Positions 17,418-25,988 of a stretch of DNA of 64,000 bases are shown in pieces. Within the stretch, counting starts at the first letter, position 1. Each line of letters opens with the position of its first letter. Source of the stretch: Apilactobacillus nanyangensis (lineage in GTDB: Bacteria > Bacillota > Bacilli > Lactobacillales > Lactobacillaceae). The DNA lies in the NCBI RefSeq assembly GCF_016861915.1, contig NZ_BOLX01000005.1, positions 1 to 64,000 on the forward strand, read 5' to 3'. A program made the translations under genes and the position numbers. A model generated the notes under the pieces. That model searched no databases. It had not been told where the DNA came from and worked only from the letters and a program-made list of their open reading frames with translations.

Positions 17418-18266
17418 TTGAAAAGACTGAGATGGCTGGCTTCGATTGTCTTGCCGTTGGTTGCTTTGATGTGGTTTGTGCCAATTACAACCCATGCAGA
17501 AAGTACCAATCCAACACCTACTAAAGAGTACGTTGTTGATGATTATGCCAATATATTGACTGATAAGACAAAACAATTGGTAATTAATAAAGAAAAAGAA
17601 TATCAAAAAACTAAAACACAACCTCAGATTGTAGTGATGACCGTTAAAAACACTGGTAATCAAGATATCGACGGTTATTCAGACAGCTTACTAGAAAATG
17701 CTAGATGGAAGTTTGGTAAGAAGGGATTGGACAATGGGGTATTAATCCTATTTTCCCAAAATGGTGGTAAAAATAACGTCCGTATCTCCACTGGATACGG
17801 TGTGGAAGACATCCTACCAGATGCTACCACCAACCAAATCCTACAAGCTAACAAGTCGTTATTGAAATCAAGCAACAACGACGAGATTAACCAAGGATTA
17901 CAAAATACCTTTAACCAAGTAGCTACTATTCTAGATAAACGCTATGCCAACAAGTCACTAAATGATGCTAAGGCTGAAGCAGAGAAAAATAATAACAATT
18001 CATTTGCTGGTATTTTATTATTAATCGTTATTATCGTTATTGTTGGAACCGCGATTTGGGTTGTAAAAAGTAATGGTAACGACGATGATGATCACCGCGG
18101 AGGCGGGGGATCAGGTCGACGTGATGCCGGGGATGCGTTCTTATTAGGAGCATTACTTGGTGGACTAGGCGGTCCTAGAGGAGGTTCATTTGGTGGTGGC
18201 TCATCAGGTGGATTCACTTCTTCTGGAGGCGGTGGAAACTTTGGGGGCGGAGGGTCCTCAATTTAA
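17418..18266 (+). CDS. TPM-domain membrane protein (YgcG family)
   Basis: A 282-residue protein starting at TTG 17418 with GAGGAG upstream. A signal peptide (to about residue 27) precedes a TPM domain (residues about 35-175) with the typical VDDYANILTD start and STGYGVEDILPD. A membrane helix lies near residues 195-213, and a Gly/Ser-rich tail ends in a GGGGSS-like run. TPM proteins are membrane or envelope quality-control factors, some with acid phosphatase activity in other organisms. It is followed 16 bases later by lemA, a conserved TPM-LemA pairing. Confidence 0.85.
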   Translation: MKRLRWLASIVLPLVALMWFVPITTHAESTNPTPTKEYVVDDYANILTDKTKQLVINKEKEYQKTKTQPQIVVMTVKNTGNQDIDGYSDSLLENARWKFGKKGLDNGVLILFSQNGGKNNVRISTGYGVEDILPDATTNQILQANKSLLKSSNNDEINQGLQNTFNQVATILDKRYANKSLNDAKAEAEKNNNNSFAGILLLIVIIVIVGTAIWVVKSNGNDDDDHRGGGGSGRRDAGDAFLLGALLGGLGGPRGGSFGGGSSGGFTSSGGGGNFGGGGSSI

Positions 18267-18282
18267 ATTAAGGAGATTAATT

Positions 18283-18894
18283 ATGATTGAAAATAAACCA
18301 TTTTACAAAAAAGGCTGGTTCATATCACTAGCAGTTGTTGTCGTTTTATTGTTTGCTTTAATTGGTGGATTCATTAAGTCATCTAACAGTATGGCTACTA
18401 GCGAACAAGGCGTTGAAGAACAATTGGGACAAGTTCAAACAGTTTTGCAACGTCGTGCTGATTTAATTCCTAACTTAGTTAACGCCGTTAAGGGTCAACA
18501 AAAACAAGAAAAATCAGTATACAGTGATATTACTAAGGCACGTACTCAATACTACAATGCTAAAAATCAATACAATAATGCTAGTTCAACTTCAGATAAA
18601 GTGAACGCCTTAAACACTCAAGAACGTTCATTGAACATCTTGGTTGGATCAATTAAGGAAGCATACCCAAATCTTGCATCAAATTCAAATATGCAAACAT
18701 TGATGGTTCAACTAGAAGGTAGTGAAAACCGTATCAGTGTCGAAAGAAACCGTTACAACCAAGTTGCTAGATCTTACAATGACAAGATTGTTAAGTTCCC
18801 AGGTTTAATCGTTGCTAGCATGACTGGTCACAAAAAGGTTAATTACTTTACTGCTGACTCAAATGCGCAAAATGCACCATCTGTTAATTTTTAA
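18283..18894 (+). CDS. lemA: LemA-family membrane protein
   Basis: A 203-residue protein with one N-terminal membrane helix (residues about 11-28) and a long four-helix LemA domain (EEQLGQVQTVLQRRADLIPN is the family hallmark near residue 50). The ATG at 18283 has AGGAG seven bases upstream; in-frame upstream starts lie inside the TPM gene. The family is widespread and functionally unresolved, often acting with TPM-domain proteins in the envelope. The gene is co-transcribed with the TPM gene and closed by a strong terminator. Confidence 0.9.
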   Translation: MIENKPFYKKGWFISLAVVVVLLFALIGGFIKSSNSMATSEQGVEEQLGQVQTVLQRRADLIPNLVNAVKGQQKQEKSVYSDITKARTQYYNAKNQYNNASSTSDKVNALNTQERSLNILVGSIKEAYPNLASNSNMQTLMVQLEGSENRISVERNRYNQVARSYNDKIVKFPGLIVASMTGHKKVNYFTADSNAQNAPSVNF

Positions 18895-18912
18895 TATGTA
18901 AAAGTAAAACCA

Positions 18913-18946
18913 AAAGAGTTTAGATAATTAATCTAAACTCTTTTTA
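18913..18946 (+). terminator. Terminator of the TPM-lemA operon
   Basis: The stem AAGAGTTTAGAT / ATCTAAACTCTT with loop AATTA and a T-tail. Confidence 0.85.
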
Positions 18947-19031
18947 TACTTTGCGTACAATATACGTGGAACTTATTAATGATTTTATGATAAAATTAAT
19001 TAAAAATTATTATTTTAAGGGGTTAAAAATT

Positions 19032-20723
19032 TTGAACTTATTTATGCTAAATGATAATAAAAAATTACGTAATTTTTTAATTAATGTCATTATCATTTTA
19101 TCATTTGCTGTTTTTTCTGCTTTAAGTGTTTTTCTTATCTTTCGGTCCCATTTTGTTCCAGGAGAGTGGGATTTGGATTTTCATTGGCAAAGGATATTTG
19201 AAATGAAAAAAGATATGATTGAACATGATTTTATGTCTACGATTGCATTGACTTATTTTCATCAGTCTGGAAGTGCTGTTATGTCAATGTATCCTAAAAT
19301 AAACTTATTTCCAATGGTTTTAATTTCTTTTTTTGTAAAATCACAAGTTGTATTTTTTAATTTATTATTTGCTCTAGTTAATTTTTTCAGCTTACTTATT
19401 GCTTATTTTTCTAGCTATGGATTTAATAAAAATCGTAGAGTTAGTTTTATTTTCTCTATTTCTTATGTTTTATCTGGAATATTTATATCAAATTATGCGG
19501 GGCAGAGTTCATTAGGTACACTGTCAAGTCTATCGTATTTACCTTTGGTTTTATTTGGATTCCTGTCTCTTTTGAAGAAAGATAAATTTATAGAATTAAC
19601 TTTAGGTATAAGTGCCATATTTTTATCTCACGTTCTAAGTTTTGGCATAGTGATTATGTTTTTGTCGTTTTTAATATTATTCAATTTTGACTATTTCAAA
19701 AATCGTAGCAAGTTAATCTCATTGATAAAATCTATCTTAGTTTCTATTCTGATTTCCAGTGTTTTTTGGATTCCTTTTATTATGATATCTTTTTATAATA
19801 AATTAATGATCCCTAGTGTATCTAATATACAAGGGGATGATGTTTTAAGATTTTTATCTGACGGATTTTCAGATAAAGTCTCTAATTATATTGGAATTAT
19901 TGCCGTAATAGGCTTTATATTAAGCATTGTTTACTATAAAGCATTATCAAAAGATTTGAAAAAAATGCTCTGGATATCACTAATTTTCATGATAATTGCT
20001 AGTAACTTGTTTCCGTGGGAACTATTGGGTAGTACTTTCATTAATCATATACAGTATCCAAGTAGATTATATATAATTCCACAAATTATTTTTTGTTATA
20101 TTTTTGCTCAAATTGTTATATATAAAACAAAAGATAGTTTCTTGAAAAATAAGATTGTAGTTATATTATCGTTAGTAGTAATTTTATTACAATTAAATTT
20201 GCAAAAATCAATAATCAATTCAAATATTAATAAGCCGGAAATATCTAATCCATATAGTTTTGATATTAATTTTGTTTTAAAAAACAATAGTGATTTTAAT
20301 AATATATTAAATAGTAATTTGAGTAGTTCTGACTATTATCCTAATTCGGCTATTCCTAAATATGGAGATATCATGAATCATGTTGCTACTTTTAACAAAA
20401 AACATTCTATTAAGGTTAAAGCAATAGGATATGGAAAATTTGAATTTAATATCCCAAATAAAGCTTATAATTTTACTTTACCGTTTCTTTATTATAAAAA
20501 CATAAACTATTCTATTAGTCTGGATGGTAAACATACTCATGGGTATCCGAATGAAAGTAATTTAATGACTATAAACAACGTATCAAGAGGTCAACATACG
20601 GTACAAGTAATTGTCCATAAGTCTTGGTATGATTATCTATCATATGTATTAAGCTCTTTAGGAATCGTTATTTTACTATATTCTTTGATTAAAGATTATT
20701 GTCTAAAACGAAAAAATGAATAA
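19032..20723 (+). CDS. Large GT-C-like / PTPS-related membrane protein, paralog 3
   Basis: A 563-residue paralog of the proteins at 8088 and 14368. TTG 19032 is nine bases after AAGGGG and gives a length close to the other two; in-frame ATG 18951 lies in the preceding terminator zone and ATG 19044 is an alternative. Shared features are DLDFHWQRI in the first loop, FHQSGSAVMSMYPK, the ASNLFPWELLG block, and the C-terminal DYYPNSAIPKYG and LPFLYYKNINY segments. It is very AT-rich, like paralog 2. Three such genes within 13 kb suggest a diversified set of surface glycosylation enzymes. Confidence 0.72.
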   Translation: MNLFMLNDNKKLRNFLINVIIILSFAVFSALSVFLIFRSHFVPGEWDLDFHWQRIFEMKKDMIEHDFMSTIALTYFHQSGSAVMSMYPKINLFPMVLISFFVKSQVVFFNLLFALVNFFSLLIAYFSSYGFNKNRRVSFIFSISYVLSGIFISNYAGQSSLGTLSSLSYLPLVLFGFLSLLKKDKFIELTLGISAIFLSHVLSFGIVIMFLSFLILFNFDYFKNRSKLISLIKSILVSILISSVFWIPFIMISFYNKLMIPSVSNIQGDDVLRFLSDGFSDKVSNYIGIIAVIGFILSIVYYKALSKDLKKMLWISLIFMIIASNLFPWELLGSTFINHIQYPSRLYIIPQIIFCYIFAQIVIYKTKDSFLKNKIVVILSLVVILLQLNLQKSIINSNINKPEISNPYSFDINFVLKNNSDFNNILNSNLSSSDYYPNSAIPKYGDIMNHVATFNKKHSIKVKAIGYGKFEFNIPNKAYNFTLPFLYYKNINYSISLDGKHTHGYPNESNLMTINNVSRGQHTVQVIVHKSWYDYLSYVLSSLGIVILLYSLIKDYCLKRKNE

Positions 20724-20724
20724 T

Positions 20725-20759
20725 AAAAAACGTTGAGAGGTTATCTCAACGTTTTTTTA
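20725..20759. terminator. Bidirectional terminator
   Basis: The stem AAACGTTGAGA / TCTCAACGTTT with A and T runs lies between convergent genes. Confidence 0.8.
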
Positions 20760-21404
20760 TTACTTCACAATATCAGTTGCTTTATTCACTTTCTTAACAT
20801 GAATTTGTGACAATGATAGTTTATTATGTTTTTGACTAATAACGGATTTCTTAGTGTAGTTATCTTGAGTTACTACTACTAGATTTTCGCTATTACCATT
20901 ATCGATTAGAGGGAAAGCATCTGGGCTTGTTACGATAATAGTTTGGTGAGGACGAATAGGTTCGTTTTCCCAACTTTGTTCGTAACGATTTAGCTTAGCC
21001 TGTTCGTTTGCATTTTTGTTTGTGTATGCGGATGAGTATGCTAATGGCTGATCTAATTTCTTTGTTTTCCCATTTTCCTTAACAGTGGCGATTAATTTAG
21101 TGTTATGAACGATTTGACCAGCTGTTAACATCTTGCTTGTATTATTGGTAGCCTTAAAGCTATACATCACCATATCGAAACGTTTCTTACCATTATTGTC
21201 GTAACTAGTACCACGATAGGTCTTGTAAAAAGTGATTTTACCTTTTTTTGTAATTAGTTTAGTTTGATTATCTTCGTTAACTAATTTGACATATTTAGTG
21301 GCCTTATTAGATCGGTCAGCTTTTTGCTTAGTCTTTGAATTGGAACATGCGCTAAGTGTCACAATTGCTAGCAAAGTAAATCCAATAATTGATAATTTTT
21401 TCAT
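20760..21404 (-). CDS. Lipoprotein of unknown function
   Basis: A 214-residue exported lipoprotein; lipobox LSAC places the lipidated Cys at residue 20. The mature part begins with a Lys-rich spacer, then a beta-rich domain (KGKITFYKTYRG, MVMYSFKATNNTSKMLTAG) with the hydrophobic-polar alternation of immunoglobulin-like DUF4352/DUF5067-type lipoproteins; that assignment is tentative. GGAG precedes the ATG. It stands alone between terminators, so context gives no function. Confidence 0.75.
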   Translation of the reverse strand: MKKLSIIGFTLLAIVTLSACSNSKTKQKADRSNKATKYVKLVNEDNQTKLITKKGKITFYKTYRGTSYDNNGKKRFDMVMYSFKATNNTSKMLTAGQIVHNTKLIATVKENGKTKKLDQPLAYSSAYTNKNANEQAKLNRYEQSWENEPIRPHQTIIVTSPDAFPLIDNGNSENLVVVTQDNYTKKSVISQKHNKLSLSQIHVKKVNKATDIVK

Positions 21405-21449
21405 ACTGCGCCTCCACGTAATTAATACAATTTTATTTTAGCACTTTTT

Positions 21450-21490
21450 AGTACAAAAAACGGCTATCCATGGGGGATAGTCGTTAAGAT
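21450..21490 (-). terminator. Terminator of brnQ copy 1
   Basis: On the minus strand AACGACTATCC pairs with GGATAGCCGTT, followed by T5. Confidence 0.65.
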
Positions 21491-21502
21491 TTTATTAAGT
21501 TT

Positions 21503-22876
21503 TTATTTATTACGTTTTGAAACTTTGTATATAATTAGTCCGATGATTGCACCGATAAGCGCTGGGATTACCCAGTCCATTCCAATTGATGCAAATGGTA
21601 ATAGATTTTGTTCAAAGTTAATTAAAGTACGGATGAATGAAATGTTAGAGATTACTGGTGGAAAACTAGCTAACATGTCAAAGAAGGCAGGAACTAAGGT
21701 AAAGATGATGGTAAATAGATAAACGTTTCGATCCTTGTTAAACAATGGTGAGCATAACGCCAATATAATTAATACAATCGCAAATGGATATAGGAACATC
21801 AATACTGGTGTAGACCATGTGATGATAAGTGATAGTCCTTCGTTTGCGATAATAAACGATACGAAACAGTTAAATGCTAACCATTGGTGGTATGAAAAAC
21901 GTGGGAAGTGTTCATGAAAATCTTGTGCGAATGCAGCAACTAAACCTACGGCAGTGGTAACACATGTTAGAGTCATCAATGTTGCTAGTAATGCGTGACC
22001 GGTAATCCCTAAGTAGTGACCCATGAATTGGTTAAAGGTAGTTCCACCGTCATCAGTACTAATCTTGAATAAGTTCAATGAAGTTGCACCAATCCAGATT
22101 AAGATGATGTAGATGATTCCAACCAATGCTTCTGAGATTAGACCAGCTCTGGCAGTTACCTTTGCGTTTGATTTAGGGGATGTCTTACCCAGTTGATTAA
22201 CAGCGGAAACAACGGTAACCCCAAAGGCTAGTCCGGCCAATGCATCCATGGTGTTGTAACCTTGTAGGAAACCATTGAAGAATGATTGGTGTTGATAAGC
22301 TTGAGTAATTGGTTGTGCTGATGCAGCACCCATTGGATGTAAGAATGCCAATAGGAATGCTAGGAATAATAGTGCCAAGAATAATGGGTTTAAAATCTTA
22401 CCTAGGTTATCGATAATACTTGAAGTTCGATATGAAAGGTAGAATGTAGCAATGAAGAATAATGCTGTGAAGATAAACATTGCTAATTTGATGTAGTGAT
22501 CAGGGATAAATGGTTGAATCCCAACGGTAAAGTTAACACTAGCAGTTCTAGGTGTTGCAAATAATGGTCCTAATGTTGAATGAACTAGTACCAAGAAAAT
22601 AATTGCAAATACTGGGCCAAGCGGTTTGGCGATGTCGTATACTCCCTTTGCACGAGAGATACTAATTGATAGAACTGATAGTAATGGTAACAATACTCCA
22701 GAAGCTAGAAAACCTAGCATCGCAGGTACCCAGTTAGCACCTGATAATTGACCTAAATGAATAGGGAAGATTAAATTACCTGCACCGAAGAATAGTGCGA
22801 ATAGCATTGAACCGATGATTAGATATTGTTTGATCGACAATGGCTTTGTATTAATGTCTTTGATTTCGTCTTGCAT
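21503..22876 (-). CDS. brnQ: Branched-chain amino acid carrier BrnQ (LIVCS family), copy 1
   Basis: A 457-residue, 12-helix sodium or proton symporter for Leu, Ile and Val. Family landmarks include LFFGAGNLIFP near the N-terminus, GPLFATPRTA, and YNTMDALAGLAFG in the middle. The start ATG follows AAAGGAG. It lies downstream of a full T-box leader whose predicted specifier reads GTA (Val), with a short Val-containing ORF between the leader terminator and the gene. It is full length, unlike the frameshifted paralog at 24055, so it is probably the working carrier. Confidence 0.94.
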   Translation of the reverse strand: MQDEIKDINTKPLSIKQYLIIGSMLFALFFGAGNLIFPIHLGQLSGANWVPAMLGFLASGVLLPLLSVLSISISRAKGVYDIAKPLGPVFAIIFLVLVHSTLGPLFATPRTASVNFTVGIQPFIPDHYIKLAMFIFTALFFIATFYLSYRTSSIIDNLGKILNPLFLALLFLAFLLAFLHPMGAASAQPITQAYQHQSFFNGFLQGYNTMDALAGLAFGVTVVSAVNQLGKTSPKSNAKVTARAGLISEALVGIIYIILIWIGATSLNLFKISTDDGGTTFNQFMGHYLGITGHALLATLMTLTCVTTAVGLVAAFAQDFHEHFPRFSYHQWLAFNCFVSFIIANEGLSLIITWSTPVLMFLYPFAIVLIILALCSPLFNKDRNVYLFTIIFTLVPAFFDMLASFPPVISNISFIRTLINFEQNLLPFASIGMDWVIPALIGAIIGLIIYKVSKRNK

Positions 22877-22921
22877 AATAAGCTCTCCTTTAATAATTGT
22901 TTTTTTGATTTGTCATTAGTG

Positions 22922-22954
22922 CTAACTACTCACAACGTTTTTCATAACCATCAT
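22922..22954 (-). CDS. Short ORF between T-box and brnQ copy 1
   Basis: A minus-strand ORF after AAAAAGGAG. From the ATG with normal spacing (22945) it reads MKNVVSS; from ATG 22954 it has ten codons, including a third Val. The same GGAGATGATG arrangement occurs before brnQ copy 2. It may be a regulatory upstream ORF; it could also be chance. Confidence 0.35.
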   Translation of the reverse strand: MMVMKNVVSS

Positions 22955-22973
22955 CTCCTTTTTTTAAAGCAAT

Positions 22974-23250
22974 AAAAAAGCACCCTTAGCTCGTATTGAA
23001 CCAAGGGTGCTTTGTGCACGGTACCACCTTTAATTGCTAGACAAATAGTCTAGCCACTTCACGTACTAACATACGCTAACACTGTAATGGGTGTACCCAA
23101 TATACGTTACTCTCCAATGGATTTCGGTATATAGCTCCAAAGATACTTTCGCAATTTAGTAGTTATCCCGTTTCCAGAAAGTAGGGACTCTCTTGAACTA
23201 GCTGAATTGTTACTCTGCTTTTTCATCGCTTTTTTAAACTGATTTATTGA
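22974..23250 (-). promoter_or_regulatory. T-box leader of brnQ copy 1 (predicted Val specifier)
   Basis: Minus-strand leader with the GCGATGA stem I base, AGTA-type loop, AAGAGAG box, the T-box core GGTGGTACCGTGCAC at 23028-23014, and the terminator stem AGCACCCTT / AAGGGTGCT ending in T6 (to 22974). Stem I pairing (CAATT with AATTG above, AAAG with CTTT below) leaves a nine-base loop strand CGAAAGTAT, whose positions 6-8 are GTA (23146-23144), a Val codon. Uncharged tRNA-Val would stabilise the antiterminator. The specifier call rests on hand alignment with the three other T-boxes here. Confidence 0.9.
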
Positions 23251-23258
23251 ATATAAAA

Positions 23259-23287
23259 AATATATCAGCAAAATTTATGAAAGTCAA
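23259..23287 (-). promoter_or_regulatory. Promoter of T-box / brnQ copy 1
   Basis: Minus-strand TTGACT (23287-23282) and TATATT (23264-23259) separated by 17 bases, directly before the T-box. Confidence 0.65.
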
Positions 23288-23290
23288 ATC

Positions 23291-23959
23291 TTATTTTAGA
23301 GAATCTAATTCATCGGTAGAAATGAATTTCTTGTCTACCAATTCAGGATGACTTTGTTTAAAGACATATTCCTTAATTGGTTTTTTAGTTGGAACAGATG
23401 TGTAAATCTTAAAATCATTGAATTTATCAGCATTACTTGTGACCATGACGTTGTAACTTTCATCACCATTGACCTTTAGTGTGGCAGGCCAGTATGTGTT
23501 AATTTCGTATAATGATCGAATGTATACAGCGTTAGTTGTACGATATCTTTCCATTACTAATGGACCAGGACCAGAGACTGGATCGGTAGGATGATCGCCT
23601 CTAAAGATGTAGTCACCCACTTGAATCTTGACTTGATTTCCGTAGTACCAGTTACCATAAAAATCGTGGGTGATTGGTTTGTAGACTGGATTAGCAGGGA
23701 TTGAAATAGTATATTGCTTTGGTTGTTCTTTTTGCTTAGCAGGCTGTTTTTGGCTGCTTGAACTAGACGACATAGAAGATGTTGTACTACTGCTACTATT
23801 GGTAGAAACAGTAGTGCTTGTTGCCTTTGAACTGCTTGATTGAGCAGACTTGTGGGTACTTTGGTTGCTGTTTTGGCTAACAGATGCAAAGGCCACTGAT
23901 CCTAGAATGATAACAGCAACAATTGATATAACAGAAATGATTACTTTTTTACTTTTCAA
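23291..23959 (-). CDS. Membrane-anchored protein with Ser/Thr-rich linker, unknown function
   Basis: A 222-residue protein starting at TTG 23959, with GAGG nine bases upstream; the in-frame ATG at 23995 lacks a site. An N-terminal hydrophobic helix (residues about 4-25) acts as signal or anchor. A Ser/Thr-rich low-complexity linker (residues about 28-75) is followed by a folded domain of about 140 residues beginning YTISIPANPVYKPI, with YGNWYYGNQVKIQVGDYIFRG. No family is recognised; a small beta domain on a surface stalk is the likely architecture. It lies between two brnQ units but has its own start. Confidence 0.7.
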   Translation of the reverse strand: MKSKKVIISVISIVAVIILGSVAFASVSQNSNQSTHKSAQSSSSKATSTTVSTNSSSSTTSSMSSSSSSQKQPAKQKEQPKQYTISIPANPVYKPITHDFYGNWYYGNQVKIQVGDYIFRGDHPTDPVSGPGPLVMERYRTTNAVYIRSLYEINTYWPATLKVNGDESYNVMVTSNADKFNDFKIYTSVPTKKPIKEYVFKQSHPELVDKKFISTDELDSLK

Positions 23960-24007
23960 AATAGCACTTCCTCTCTTACTTAAGTATGTTATCACTCTTG
24001 AATAATA

Positions 24008-24040
24008 AAAAAAGAGTTGAACATTTCGCTCAACTCTGAT
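24008..24040 (-). terminator. Terminator of brnQ copy 2
   Basis: On the minus strand AGAGTTGAG pairs with TTCAACTCT, followed by T7. Confidence 0.75.
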
Positions 24041-24054
24041 TGTTTGTTTAAACG

Positions 24055-25430
24055 TTATTCCGTAACGGTTTGCAAATATTTTTTATTTTTATACCAGTGA
24101 CACATTAGGCCAAGTAGTAAACCAACGACTGCAAATGGAACCCAATCCATTCCGATTGATGCCAATGGAAGATAGCTTTGTTGGAAGTTGCCGACCATCT
24201 TGGCGAATGCACTTTGAGATACAACTGGTGGGAATGATGCTAGCATGTCCATTAATGCAGGGACTGTAGTTAGTAGCACTACCCAGAAGTAGACCATAGA
24301 GTCGCGTTTGAATAGTGGCGAGAATACTGATAGCAGGATTAATACCATTGCAAATGGGTATAAAAACATTAGCATTGGAGTTGACCATTGGATGATTGTG
24401 TCTAGACCAAAGTTAGCAGTTAGAAATGATGCAACACACATTAATCCTAACCATTGAACGTAGCTTAATGCTGGGAAATGTTTGTGGAAATCTTGTGCGA
24501 ATGCAGCAACTAATCCCATGGCAGTAGTTAGACATGTAAGGGTTAGTAATGTTGCTAGTAGGGCATGTCCAGTTGCACCTAAGTAGTAGGTCATTAATTG
24601 GTTAAATGCGACACCACCATCTGCTGAGGCTTTGAATTGACCTAGAGTAGTGGCACCTAACCAGATTAGGACAACGTAGATTAATCCCACTAGGGATTCA
24701 GCAAGAAAACCGGCTTTTGCCGTTACCTTGGCGTTGCTAAATGGATTTGTTTTACCAAGTTGATTAACAGCGGTTACGACGGTAACACCGAACGCAAGAC
24801 CAGCTAGGGCATCCATGGTGTTATAACCTTCCAAGAAACCGTTGAAGAATGATCCGTTTTGATAAGCGGCAGTGACTGGTTGGCTACCCGCTGAGCTCAT
24901 TGGATGTAGGAATGCCAAGAAGAATACAACGAATAGTAATACTAAAAAGATGGGGTTCAATAGTTTACCAACGCTAGCCATGATTGATGATTCCTTGTAT
25001 GAAAGAAGGAATGCGGCTAAAAAGAATAAGAATGAGAATACTAGCAAACCATAGTGCATAAAGTTACTTGGTAGTAATGGTTGAACACCGACTGCAAAAG
25101 GAACGGTACGGTACGAGGAGTTCCGAATAGTGGTCCGATGGTAGCGTGGATTAATACCATGAATACCAATGCGAATGTTGATCCCAGTGGAGTTCCGATG
25201 TCATAGACACCCTTTGAACGAGTCACACTGATGGCTAGAACTGATAGTAAGGGTAATACAACTCCTGTACATAAGAAACCAAGCATGGCGGTGAACCAAT
25301 GAGCACCAGCTAGTTGGCCTAAGTGAAGTGGGAAAATTAAGTTACCAGCACCAAAGAATAGTGCGAATAACAGTGAACTGACGACTAGATATTGTTTGAC
25401 TGATAATGGCTTTTTGTTTAAGTCTTCCAT
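24055..25430 (-). pseudogene. brnQ: Branched-chain amino acid carrier brnQ copy 2, frameshifted by a 5-bp duplication
   Basis: The N-terminal part (25430 down to about 25105) and the C-terminal part (to 24055) are in different frames but together align end to end with the BrnQ at 21503. The break is at a tandem repeat GGTAC-GGTAC (25105-25114, plus strand). Deleting one copy restores a single 456-residue frame, reading GTPRTVPFAVGVQPLLP across the join, against 457 residues in copy 1. Everything else is intact: T-box, promoter, ribosome binding site, terminator. It is either a very recent inactivation, a slippage-based on/off switch, or an assembly error. Confidence 0.85.
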
Positions 25431-25503
25431 AATAAAACTCCTTTAAAAAATGTATGTGTTTGAATTGAATCGCTATGTGTAAAATATTAATCGGACTATC
25501 CAT
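25342..25503 (-). CDS. Ile-rich upstream ORF overlapping brnQ copy 2
   Basis: A minus-strand frame of 53 codons whose ATG (25503) is eight bases after AAAAAAGGAG. It begins MDSPINILHIAIQF, with four Ile in the first twelve residues, then runs in another frame over the brnQ copy 2 start. An alternative frame from the adjacent ATGATG gives a 12-residue peptide starting MMTWIVRL. Position and ribosome binding site parallel the short ORF before brnQ copy 1. It may be regulatory rather than a functional protein. Confidence 0.3.
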   Translation of the reverse strand: MDSPINILHIAIQFKHIHFLKEFYYGRLKQKAIISQTISSRQFTVIRTILWCW

Positions 25504-25547
25504 GTCATCATCTCCTTTTTTATGTAGTAATTAACCGATTGCGGGGC

Positions 25548-25815
25548 ACAAAAAAACGCCCTTAATCTAACTTTACAATTAGACTAAGGGCGTCATTCGA
25601 CACGGTACCACCTTACATTCGTAGCTAAAAAAGCTACCTTGACGTACTAACATACGCTGACGCTGTAAGGGGCGCTCCCCATGCACTTTACTTTTTGTTC
25701 AGTACATCGCTCGAAAGGGATTTTCGTAACCCAATCAATGCTTCCTTTCACCAGACGAAGCTCGCTTTGGTTGATGTCAGTTATTACTCAACTTTCTCAT
25801 CGCAATCGTTTATTT
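25548..25815 (-). promoter_or_regulatory. T-box leader of brnQ copy 2 (predicted Ile specifier)
   Basis: Minus-strand T-box with the GCGATGAGAAAG stem I base, GAGTAA loop strand, the core GGTGGTACCG (25612-25603) and a terminator stem CGCCCTTAGTCTAA / TTAGATTAAGGGCG ending in T7. The specifier-loop strand is CGAAAATCC, and its positions 6-8 read ATC (25721-25719), an Ile codon. The same register in copy 1 gives a Val codon, so the two carriers seem tuned to different branched-chain amino acids. Confidence 0.9.
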
Positions 25816-25821
25816 GTCATT

Positions 25822-25850
25822 ATATTAAAACTGGATTAGAAAAAAGTCAA
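25822..25850 (-). promoter_or_regulatory. Promoter of T-box / brnQ copy 2
   Basis: Minus-strand TTGACT (25850-25845) and TAATAT (25827-25822) separated by 17 bases, just upstream of stem I. Confidence 0.65.
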
Positions 25851-25988
25851 ATAAAATTGGTAAAGAAGTTTAACCAATTTTATACTTTTCTTAAGAAACC
25901 TCTTGAAACGTCAGTGATATAATATTAATATACTATAAACCAAAAAATAGCTGTCAATTTTTCAGTATGCATAGAGGAGATATATACA

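Noticed and set aside
20760-21404. Peptide pheromone precursor in the lipoprotein signal sequence
   Set aside because: The signal segment before the lipobox shows no distinctive pheromone-like octapeptide, and there is no conjugation context.
23557-23889. A 110-codon ORF inside the Ser/Thr-rich secreted protein, same strand, other frame
   Set aside because: It is a frame shadow of the low-complexity Ser/Thr codons; the longer frame has a start site, membrane helix and a folded C-terminal domain.
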